Positions 19,656 to 25,651 of a stretch of DNA of 33,489 nt are shown in pieces (position 1 is the stretch's first letter; each line of letters begins with the position of its first letter). The notes below the pieces were generated by a model. That model saw only the letters and a list, made by a program, of their open reading frames with translations, made no database searches and was not told the origin of the DNA. The stretch is from a bacterium (GTDB taxonomy: Bacteria; Bacillota; Clostridia; Oscillospirales; Oscillospiraceae), in contig JAQXJT010000047.1 of NCBI GenBank assembly GCA_029009095.1, positions 1 to 33,489 of the forward strand. Direction: 5' to 3'. The position numbers and the translations under genes were made by a program.

Positions 19656-19886
19656 TGTAAAAACCTCCCTGTATCAGAAGAAAGAAAGAATATTTTTTAG
19701 TAATAGAGATAGTAGAGAAAAATATTGTGGGAAAGTGGAGGAAAGCCCTGAAAAATATGGATTTTTTCTGTGGAGGCTTTTGTGGAAAACAAAGGGGGAT
19801 TTCCACAGAAAATGTCGGGAAAACCGGAAGGAGGATTTTCCACAGAAAACAACGCACATATCCACAGGAGAATGTGGAGAAATCTC
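19656..19886. other. oriC: oriC candidate: dnaA-dnaN spacer with DnaA-box cluster
   Basis: The 231-bp spacer is much richer in A+T than its surroundings and holds DnaA-box-like 9-mers in both orientations (consensus TTATCCACA). One-mismatch examples are TTTTCCACA at 19836-19844 and (reverse) 19781-19789, ATATCCACA at 19858-19866 and TTCTCCACA (reverse) at 19873-19881; weaker ones are ATTTCCACA at 19799-19807 and TTTCCCACA (reverse) at 19726-19734. Next to the last is the AT-rich element at 19691-19724. Spacer position and composition match the Bacillus unwinding region downstream of dnaA. The dnaN promoter must also lie here. Confidence 0.8.
19691..19724 (+). other. DNA-unwinding element with DnaA-trio-like repeats
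   Basis: After TATTTT the plus strand reads TAG-TAA-TAG-AGA-TAG-TAG-AGA (19698-19718) and then AAAAATATT. TAG/TAA triplets fit the DnaA-trio motif (read 3'-[G/A]A[T/A]-5') described for Bacillus, and the adjacent DnaA-box-like TGTGGGAAA at 19726-19734 lies on the side expected for filament growth into the trios. Confidence 0.6.
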
Positions 19887-21200
19887 TCAGCTTTTGGAGT
19901 TGATATTGGAGGTGATGTCCCGGATGATATTGGCGGTGTTGGAGTCGGTTTTGACCAGCTTCTCGATCTTGCGGATGGAGGAGAGGACGGTGGAGTGGTT
20001 GCGGTTGCCGAACTGCGCGCCGATGTCCTCGAGAGAGATGTTGGTCAGGTTGCGGCAGAGGTACATGGCCACCTGCCGGGGGGTGGCGACCTCCTTGGCC
20101 CGGCTCTGTCCCCGCAGATGCTCCTCCTCCAGCCCGAAGTAGCGGGCGGTCTCGGTGATGATGATGTCCGCCGTGGGGACGTAGGCGCCCACCCGGATCA
20201 CGTCCTTGATGGCCCGGCGCACGCTCTCCACGGTGATCTCCTCTCCCAGTATCTCCCGGTAGGCCGTCAGGCGCTTGACCACGCCCTCCAGCTGCCGGAT
20301 GTTGGAGGTGATGTTCTCGGCGATGAACTCCACCACATCCCCGGGCAGCACCATGCCCAGCAGCTGGGCCTTGTTCCGGGTGATGGCCATGCGCGTCTCC
20401 AGATCGGGGGGCTGCACATCCGCCAGCATACCGCCCTCCAGCCGGGAGCGGATGCGGTCTTCCAGGGTTTTCATCTCCATGGGGGGCCGGTCGCTGGTGA
20501 GGACGATGGCCTTGTGGCTCTCGTAGAGGGCGTTGAAGGTGTGGAACCACTCCTCCTGGGTCTGCTGCTTGCCGGCGATGAACTGGATGTCGTCCATGAG
20601 CAGCAGATCGGCGGTGCGGTATTTCTCCCGGAACTCCGACTGGGTGTGGGTCTGGATGGAGTGCACCATGTCGTTGGTGAAGTCGTCGCCCTTGATGTAG
20701 ATGATCTTTTTCTCGGGGAAGTTCTCGTGGATGTACTGGCCGATGGCCAGCAGCAGATGGGTCTTGCCCAGCCCCGAGTTACCGTAGATCAGCAGGGGGT
20801 TGTAGACCCAGCCGGGGTTTTTGGAAACGGCCAGGGCGGCGGCGTGGGCGATGCGGTTGGTGGGGCCCACCACGAAGTTGTCGAAGGTGTAGTCGCCCAC
20901 CACGATGCCGAAGGGGTCGTCCACTGTCCTTTTCTCCCGGTATTCTTCGATCTCCTCCCCGGCCAGCACCAGCAGGCTCATCTCTGCGGAGAACAGATCC
21001 GAGAGGGCGCGGGAGATGGTCTCGGCATAGCGCTGCACGATGATGTCCCGCTTAAACTCCGAGGGGGTGTGGATCACCAGCTGGTTGCCCGACAGCTCCA
21101 CCACCGAGCACTCGGAAAACCAGGTGTTCATCGCCGTGGGAGTCAGCTCCGCGCCCAGCAGCGCGAGAACGCTCTCCCATATTTCCTGAAGGGAATTCAT
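19887..21200 (-). CDS. dnaA: Chromosomal replication initiator DnaA
   Basis: Protein of 437 residues from the ATG at 21200, giving the family start LQEIWESVLALL; an upstream TTG at 21224 would add eight residues but consumes the GGAGGAAAGGA ribosome-site region. Domain I is at 1-80, a very short domain II at about 81-100, the AAA+ domain III has GNSGLGKT (140-147) and LLLMDD (199-204), and domain IV ends with the HTH and signature NRNHSTVLSSIRKIE. DnaA-ATP opens oriC and recruits helicase. It is upstream of the oriC spacer and dnaN, the conserved order. A promoter with perfect TATAAT precedes it. Domain II is shorter than in many bacteria. Confidence 0.97.
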   Translation of the reverse strand: MNSLQEIWESVLALLGAELTPTAMNTWFSECSVVELSGNQLVIHTPSEFKRDIIVQRYAETISRALSDLFSAEMSLLVLAGEEIEEYREKRTVDDPFGIVVGDYTFDNFVVGPTNRIAHAAALAVSKNPGWVYNPLLIYGNSGLGKTHLLLAIGQYIHENFPEKKIIYIKGDDFTNDMVHSIQTHTQSEFREKYRTADLLLMDDIQFIAGKQQTQEEWFHTFNALYESHKAIVLTSDRPPMEMKTLEDRIRSRLEGGMLADVQPPDLETRMAITRNKAQLLGMVLPGDVVEFIAENITSNIRQLEGVVKRLTAYREILGEEITVESVRRAIKDVIRVGAYVPTADIIITETARYFGLEEEHLRGQSRAKEVATPRQVAMYLCRNLTNISLEDIGAQFGNRNHSTVLSSIRKIEKLVKTDSNTANIIRDITSNINSKS

Positions 21201-21252
21201 GCGAAATTCCGTCCTTTCCTCCAAATGCGAAAACTCTTCACAGTATCATGTC

Positions 21253-21281
21253 ATTATACAACTTTTTCAAAAATAAGTAAA
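21253..21281 (-). promoter_or_regulatory. dnaA promoter
   Basis: On the minus strand, TTTACT (21276-21281), 17 bp spacer, perfect TATAAT (21253-21258), in an AT-rich stretch about 55 bp upstream of the chosen ATG. A weak DnaA-box-like TTTTGCACA at 21309-21317 lies upstream and might mediate autoregulation. Confidence 0.7.
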
Positions 21282-21383
21282 GAATATATATTAAATAATG
21301 TAAGGGACTTTTGCACAAAAAAAGCCCGCCGCGCTTTGAGCCGGGTGGTCTAAAACAGTCACCTGTTCGGAACGCAGTGAAAG

Positions 21384-21421
21384 AAAACGCCTCGGGCATT
21401 TGAAGGTACCCGGGGCGTTTT
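21384..21421 (-). terminator. Terminator of the PsuG-like gene
   Basis: AAAACGCCTCGGG (21384-21396) pairs with CCCGGGGCGTTTT (21409-21421) with one G-T pair; T-rich sequence follows on the minus strand. It starts six bp after the stop codon and isolates dnaA from upstream transcription. A second T-run (21317-21323, seven A on the plus strand) after a partly paired GC segment adds insulation. Confidence 0.75.
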
Positions 21422-21426
21422 GCTTT

Positions 21427-22077
21427 TTACAGGGCCTGGAAATCTGTTTTCTTCTTGATCTCCACGGCGGTGGCGCAGGCGATCTCGCAGAGGGTGGTGA
21501 GACTCTTCCCGGCGGCGTACAGCACGCTCTCGGGGGAGGACAGCTCCTTCTGGCAGAGATAGGCGTCCGAGAGCACGGCGGCGTTGTCGCCGAGGGCGGG
21601 GATGCTCCGCTCCGCCAGCAGCGCTCCCACATCCTCCGTCTGGGCGAAGGAAAAGGCCATGCGCCCGTAGAGGGCCAGAGCGTCCACATCGCTGACCTCC
21701 CCCCGGAAGCCGGGGAGCAGCAGCGGCACGATGCCCGCCGCGGCGGCGGCGGCCAGGGCGGCGGAGGGCAGCAGCGCCCCGGAGCGGCCCCGGGCGGTGA
21801 CTACGGGGAGGGCGGCGCGGGTGAGGGCCACATCGTGCTGCATCAGCGCCTCCTCCTCCTTTTCCGTGAGGCCGGCCTTGATGCGCCCGTTGATCAGCGC
21901 GAGGGGCGCGGGGACGCAGTTTCTCGCCCAGATCTCCTGCTCGGCGGCGCGGAGGGTCTGGAGGCTCTGGGGGTAGGGGAGACGGGCGAAGCTGCCGGTC
22001 TCTATGGCGACCACGGGGCTGCCGGCGTTCAGCGCCGCCAGCACCGGGGGGGTGGTGTCCAGGAATGTTTTACTCAT
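21427..22077 (-). CDS. Degenerate PsuG-like (pseudouridine-5'-phosphate glycosidase family) protein
   Basis: Protein of 216 residues, against about 300 for active PsuG. The N-terminal half matches the family: VVAIETGSF (Glu26 at the metal-site Glu), LPYPQSL (33-39), INGRIKAGLTEKE (62-74). After this it departs: the lysine of the KVSRRDL segment is not present, the TVAATM and GGVHRG segments are replaced (about 100-130), and the segment with the catalytic Lys and metal-binding Asp is absent or unrecognisable. It therefore probably lacks glycosidase activity and may bind a nucleotide or be decaying. The reading frame is open, and promoter and terminator are intact, so it is expressed. No psuK kinase is adjacent. 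Confidence 0.65.
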   Translation of the reverse strand: MSKTFLDTTPPVLAALNAGSPVVAIETGSFARLPYPQSLQTLRAAEQEIWARNCVPAPLALINGRIKAGLTEKEEEALMQHDVALTRAALPVVTARGRSGALLPSAALAAAAAAGIVPLLLPGFRGEVSDVDALALYGRMAFSFAQTEDVGALLAERSIPALGDNAAVLSDAYLCQKELSSPESVLYAAGKSLTTLCEIACATAVEIKKKTDFQAL

Positions 22078-22110
22078 GTGCCATACCTCGTCTGTGAAGT
22101 TCCGCTGCCC

Positions 22111-22139
22111 ATCATAGCGGAAAACCCGTGGAAAATCAA
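22111..22139 (-). promoter_or_regulatory. Promoter of the PsuG-like gene
   Basis: On the minus strand, TTGATT (22134-22139), 17 bp spacer, TATGAT (22111-22116), 34 bp upstream of the ATG. Confidence 0.6.
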
Positions 22140-22192
22140 GGCATAAGTTTCCCCCAACAGACGCCGGGGGACTTTTATAAAATTTTCAGCTT

Positions 22193-22222
22193 TTGTTCAT
22201 GTTTTTTTCATAACTGTATATT
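22193..22222 (+). promoter_or_regulatory. htrA promoter
   Basis: TTGTTC (22193-22198), 18 bp spacer, TATATT (22217-22222), divergent from the PsuG-like promoter. No CIHR/CssR-type repeat is obvious. Confidence 0.5.
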
Positions 22223-22266
22223 AGGATACGGTCAGTTTGAAACAAAGGAATGGGAGGCAAAATACC

Positions 22267-23721
22267 ATGAACGAATATCCCGAAAATGAGCAGAGGGAAG
22301 AAGGGGAAAAGCCCGCTTCTTCCTCCGGCGGAGACGAGTACCCCGGCGAGGGCTGCCGCCCCAGCCGCAGCGAGTTCTCCGACGCCAGCTATATGCCCCA
22401 CGACGACGCGCCCCGCCCGCCCCGCACCTACTCCTACACCACTGCCTCAGGCCCGGAGCGGGAGCCCGGAAAACGCAAATGCGGCTCGCTGGGCACGGGC
22501 AGCATCATCGCCCTGTGCCTGCTGTGCGTGCTGCTGGGCACCGTGGGCGGCATTCTGGCTACGGGCGGACTCCGGCGCGGCGCCGCGGAGACTACCCCCC
22601 CTGTGCAGACTGTAGCTCCCCCTGCAGAGACCGTGACGCCCCAGATCGGGACGGAGGACGGACACCGCCTGGCCTCCGACCGGGAGATCGACGAGCAGCT
22701 CTCCGCCACCGCCATCTATGAAAACGCCTGCCGCCAGGTGGTGGGCATCTCCACAGAGGTCTCCTACCGCACCTATTATGGCGTGGGAACGGGCACCGTC
22801 ACGGGCACGGGCTTCGTGGTCACCGAGGACGGATACATCCTCACCAACTACCATGTGGTGGAGGCCGCCACCAAAGGCAACTACCCCATCACCGTCATGT
22901 TCTACAACGGGGATAACTACCCCGCCACCATCGTGGGCTACGAGGACGACGGCAGCGATGTGGCCGTGCTGAAGATCAACGCCGAGGGCCTGACCCCCGT
23001 GACGCTGGGCGACAGCGAACAGCTGCAGGTGGGCCAGACCATCTTTGCCGTGGGCAACCCCCTGGGCGAGCTGGACTATACCATGACCCGGGGCATGGTA
23101 TCCGCCATGGACCGGGAGATCAGCACCTCCGGGGATGACGGCACCATCAACATGTTCCAGATCGACGCGGCGGTGAACTCCGGCAATTCCGGCGGCCCCG
23201 TGTACAACATGGAGGGCGAGGTCATCGGCATCGTCACCGCCAAGTACTCCGACACCTACGAAGAGATGGGCATCGAGGGGCTGGGCTTCGCCATCCCCGT
23301 GAACGACGCCATCGCCATCGCCAACGACCTGATGGAGAACGGCTATGTCCGGGGCAAGGCCTATATGGGCATCAACACCAAGAGCTACAGCGCCGCCACG
23401 GCGGAGTACTACAACTGGCCCATGGGCGCCTATGTGTACGCGGTGGTGGAGGGAAGCTGCGCCGAGAGCGCGGGCATCCAGGCCGGCGACATCATCACCG
23501 CCGTCAACGGCAACGCCGTGGAGTCCGTGTCCGACCTCCAGACCGTGCTGAAGGGCTACGCCGCCGGGCAGGAGGCGGAGATTACCCTCTACCGCAGCGG
23601 CAGCACCCTCACCGTTCCCATCGTCTTTGACGAGAAGCAGCCCGAGGTCACCAAGACCGCCCAGAGCAGCGCCGGGGCCTCCCGCGGCGAACAGTATGGC
23701 TACGGCGGCTACTTCTGGTAA
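22267..23721 (+). CDS. htrA: Membrane-anchored HtrA/DegP-like serine protease
   Basis: Protein of 484 residues from the ATG nine nt after GGGAGG. A hydrophilic, Pro/Glu/Ser-rich cytoplasmic tail (1-78) precedes one transmembrane segment (about 79-99), so the protease domain is outside. The trypsin-like triad is His196 (TNYHVVEA), Asp231 (GSDVAVLKI) and Ser308 (NSGNSGGPV). One PDZ domain follows (about 370-460; AGIQAGDIITAVNG). The Gly/Tyr-rich end is GYGGYFW. This layout is that of Firmicutes HtrA/HtrB/YycK, which degrade misfolded exported proteins. The foldase lipoprotein at 24500 is a functional neighbour in envelope quality control. Confidence 0.93.
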   Translation: MNEYPENEQREEGEKPASSSGGDEYPGEGCRPSRSEFSDASYMPHDDAPRPPRTYSYTTASGPEREPGKRKCGSLGTGSIIALCLLCVLLGTVGGILATGGLRRGAAETTPPVQTVAPPAETVTPQIGTEDGHRLASDREIDEQLSATAIYENACRQVVGISTEVSYRTYYGVGTGTVTGTGFVVTEDGYILTNYHVVEAATKGNYPITVMFYNGDNYPATIVGYEDDGSDVAVLKINAEGLTPVTLGDSEQLQVGQTIFAVGNPLGELDYTMTRGMVSAMDREISTSGDDGTINMFQIDAAVNSGNSGGPVYNMEGEVIGIVTAKYSDTYEEMGIEGLGFAIPVNDAIAIANDLMENGYVRGKAYMGINTKSYSAATAEYYNWPMGAYVYAVVEGSCAESAGIQAGDIITAVNGNAVESVSDLQTVLKGYAAGQEAEITLYRSGSTLTVPIVFDEKQPEVTKTAQSSAGASRGEQYGYGGYFW

Positions 23722-23791
23722 AGCCGGCGGCGCGGAAGGATAAGAAAAAACCCTCTTCCCTTTATGGGGTGTGTTCGTAAGACAGTATAAC

Positions 23792-23830
23792 AGGCAAAAG
23801 GCGTGACTGCGAAAGTCACGCCTTTTGCCT
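23792..23830. repeat. Long perfect palindrome downstream of htrA
   Basis: 17-bp arms AGGCAAAAGGCGTGACT (23792-23808) and its exact complement (23814-23830) flank loop GCGAA. No T-run follows on either side, though the T-rich 3' arm could stop transcription in either direction. Its length and perfection suggest a terminator or a palindromic mobile unit. Confidence 0.75.
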
Positions 23831-23856
23831 TGAGCAGGTAACCGATTTCGCGGCGC

Positions 23857-23919
23857 AAGGGATGCAGTCCCTTGTTCGGAACGCAGGAACAATATACACA
23901 TACGGGAATTACCCCGTAT
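23857..23919. repeat. Two further hairpins in the htrA-AT-rich gene spacer
   Basis: AAGGGA-TGCAG-TCCCTT (23857-23873) and ATACGGG/CCCGTAT (23900-23906 and 23913-23919). Between them lies TGTTCGGAACGCAG (23873-23886), which also occurs at 21364-21377. The whole 23722-23954 spacer thus holds three stems and no gene that I can support. Confidence 0.6.
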
Positions 23920-23954
23920 AGAAGTGCGCCCTTGACGGTTCGACAAACCGGAAG

Positions 23955-24350
23955 TTATGGAACCCGATACCATTCTCCGGAAACGCTATCTTTTTGTAAG
24001 GCTAAAACATAGCCTCCATCTCCGCGATAAATATATATTTCCGTGTCTTCCGGACGCAATTCCAAGGTATATTGATTCTTTGCTCCCACACAACTGTTCA
24101 AACCTCCCCAAGCCGAATAAAACTTCAGATAGTGGGGCTTAACGCCGCCACCTTCATCCTTATAGCTTCTGACATATCCCATAGAAGTTCCCATACCTAC
24201 TGTAAATGTGATCTCCTTCCCATCCTCAGAAACCACGAAATCATCTGTGATATACACGCTCGTGTTCACAGTAAATCCAGAGCCTATTGTCCAAACGACA
24301 GCTGCGCATAACATTGCTAAAAACACAATCACTGCTTTTTTCCTCATCAT
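23955..24350 (-). CDS. AT-rich small exported or membrane-anchored protein
   Basis: Protein of 131 residues from the ATG at 24350 (GGAGAGG just upstream). The N-terminus MMRKK plus hydrophobic stretch (about 6-24) is a signal peptide or anchor. The rest is beta-rich: YITDDFVVSEDGKEITFTVG near 32-51, a Gly-rich aromatic stretch KFYSAWGGLNSCVGAKNQY, and EIYIYRGDGGYVLAL near 110. One cysteine lies in the mature part. I do not recognise a named family. Base composition and codon use (A/T-ending codons) are unlike the neighbours, which suggests recent acquisition. It has its own extended -10 promoter and is flanked by palindromes. Confidence 0.75.
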   Translation of the reverse strand: MMRKKAVIVFLAMLCAAVVWTIGSGFTVNTSVYITDDFVVSEDGKEITFTVGMGTSMGYVRSYKDEGGGVKPHYLKFYSAWGGLNSCVGAKNQYTLELRPEDTEIYIYRGDGGYVLALQKDSVSGEWYRVP

Positions 24351-24388
24351 GATCCTCTCCGTCAAATTCCAGTTTTCAGATCTGTTCC

Positions 24389-24417
24389 ATTCTATCACAT
24401 AGCAGCTTCCTATACAA
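24389..24417 (-). promoter_or_regulatory. Promoter of the AT-rich gene
   Basis: On the minus strand, TTGTAT (24412-24417), 17 bp spacer, TAGAAT (24389-24394) with an extended -10 TGA just upstream. The weak -35 is offset by the extended -10. Confidence 0.6.
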
Positions 24418-24419
24418 GG

Positions 24420-24451
24420 ACAGCCACAGCAGAGCAAACTGCTGTGGCTGT
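24420..24451 (-). terminator. Hairpin downstream of the foldase gene
   Basis: 13-bp perfect arms ACAGCCACAGCAG (24420-24432) and its complement (24439-24451), loop AGCAAA. It lies about 50 bp after the minus-strand foldase stop and abuts the next promoter. It lacks a clear T-run, so terminator strength is uncertain. Confidence 0.6.
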
Positions 24452-24499
24452 TCACTGTCTTATGGACCCTTTTCTTTGCGGGAAGAGGGGTTTTTGTGT

Positions 24500-25651
24500 T
24501 CACTGTTCGTAGAGCAGCTTCTGGATGGTGAAGCCGGCGAAATCCTCGCTCATCTCCACGCTGACCTCCTCCCGCCACGCCGCGAGAGTCTTCTGGTAGA
24601 GCTCGTCCGCCACCATCTGCTGCAGCTCGATGGGCTGGTAGGTGCTCTGGTTCATGTCCGCCACGATGCCCTTTTCCATGGGCAGGCGCAGCAGGATGTG
24701 GTAGCCGTAGGAGGTCTCCACCAGATCGGAGAGGCCGTAGGGCTCCAGCGCGAAGGCCGCGTCCTCAAACTCCTGCACCATCTCCCCCTTGCCGAACACA
24801 TACCCATCGGGGTACATGACCAGCCCCGTGTCCTCGCTGTACTCCTGCATCAGTTCGTCGAAGAGCTTGTGGAGCCGCTCGGGGTCGTCCGCCACGGCCC
24901 GGAGATCCTCCAGATAGGCCTCCATGGTGGCCTTCGCGGCGGCCTTATCCTCGTCGGTCATATCCTCGCCGTTGGTGAGGAGCAGAATGTGCTTGCAGCG
25001 CACCAGCCCCTGCTCTGCCGTCCACTCGTCGATCTGCTCAAGGGTCAAATCGTTACCGCCCTCGCCGTAGAGGGCGTTCTCCAGCGCCTCAAAGGTGCAG
25101 AAGGCCCGGGCGAAGTAGTCGTAGGCCCGGCGGGTCAGCCCGTCCTCCGCCAGCAGTGAGAGCATGGCCTCCTCGCCGCCGTTGGCCGCGCAGGCCTGCT
25201 CCCATTCCTCGTCCATCCGCCGGGCTATGGCTTCTTCATCCACCAGCCCCTCGCTGTGCTCCAGCGTGGCCACGCACTGGCAGAGATAGCCCTCCGCCAC
25301 CTTGCGGATGTACTCGTCCATGGTCATGCCGCCCACATCCACATCGAAGCTCTCGGGCAGATAGCCCATCTGGTAGGCGATGTTGCTGAGATAGTTGCTC
25401 AGAACATAATAATAGGTGTCCCAGAGGATCTCCTGCCCGTCGAGGGTCATGACCACCGCGTCGTCGGGGTAGGCGTTGGCGGCGGCCTTCACCGGCAGGA
25501 GGGGGTCGGCTCCGCTCTCCTCCCCGGCGCTTTCTTCGGCTGTTTCCGCCGTGGGTTCCGCCGTCGGCTCCGTCTCCTCCGCCGTTCCTCCGCAGGCGGA
25601 GAGGGAGAGCAGTATACTCAGTAACAGCAAACAGGCGATCCATTTTTTCAT
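24500..25651 (-). CDS. PrsA-like peptidyl-prolyl isomerase lipoprotein
   Basis: Protein of 383 residues from the ATG at 25651. Lipoprotein signal with lipobox LSAC (Cys20), then a Thr/Glu/Pro-rich linker (21-50), a SurA/PrsA-like helical N-domain (about 60-220) and a parvulin (PpiC) domain: CKHILLL, then YPDGYVFGKGEMVQEFEDAA and SYGYHILLRLP (about 230-345). It should fold exported proteins at the outer membrane face. The ATG overlaps the mfd stop by 4 bp (ATGA), so it is translationally coupled to mfd, a common Firmicutes arrangement. Identity as foldase is firm; equivalence to Bacillus PrsA is not. Confidence 0.88.
   Translation of the reverse strand: MKKWIACLLLLSILLSLSACGGTAEETEPTAEPTAETAEESAGEESGADPLLPVKAAANAYPDDAVVMTLDGQEILWDTYYYVLSNYLSNIAYQMGYLPESFDVDVGGMTMDEYIRKVAEGYLCQCVATLEHSEGLVDEEAIARRMDEEWEQACAANGGEEAMLSLLAEDGLTRRAYDYFARAFCTFEALENALYGEGGNDLTLEQIDEWTAEQGLVRCKHILLLTNGEDMTDEDKAAAKATMEAYLEDLRAVADDPERLHKLFDELMQEYSEDTGLVMYPDGYVFGKGEMVQEFEDAAFALEPYGLSDLVETSYGYHILLRLPMEKGIVADMNQSTYQPIELQQMVADELYQKTLAAWREEVSVEMSEDFAGFTIQKLLYEQ

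Noticed and set aside
22151-22170. CCCCC/GGGGG hairpin in the PsuG-htrA divergent spacer
   Set aside because: Only six pairs; it lies upstream of both promoters, so it is not a terminator or attenuator of either gene.
23792-24451. CRISPR or IS-like array around the AT-rich gene
   Set aside because: No regularly spaced direct repeats, transposase or target-site duplication were seen.
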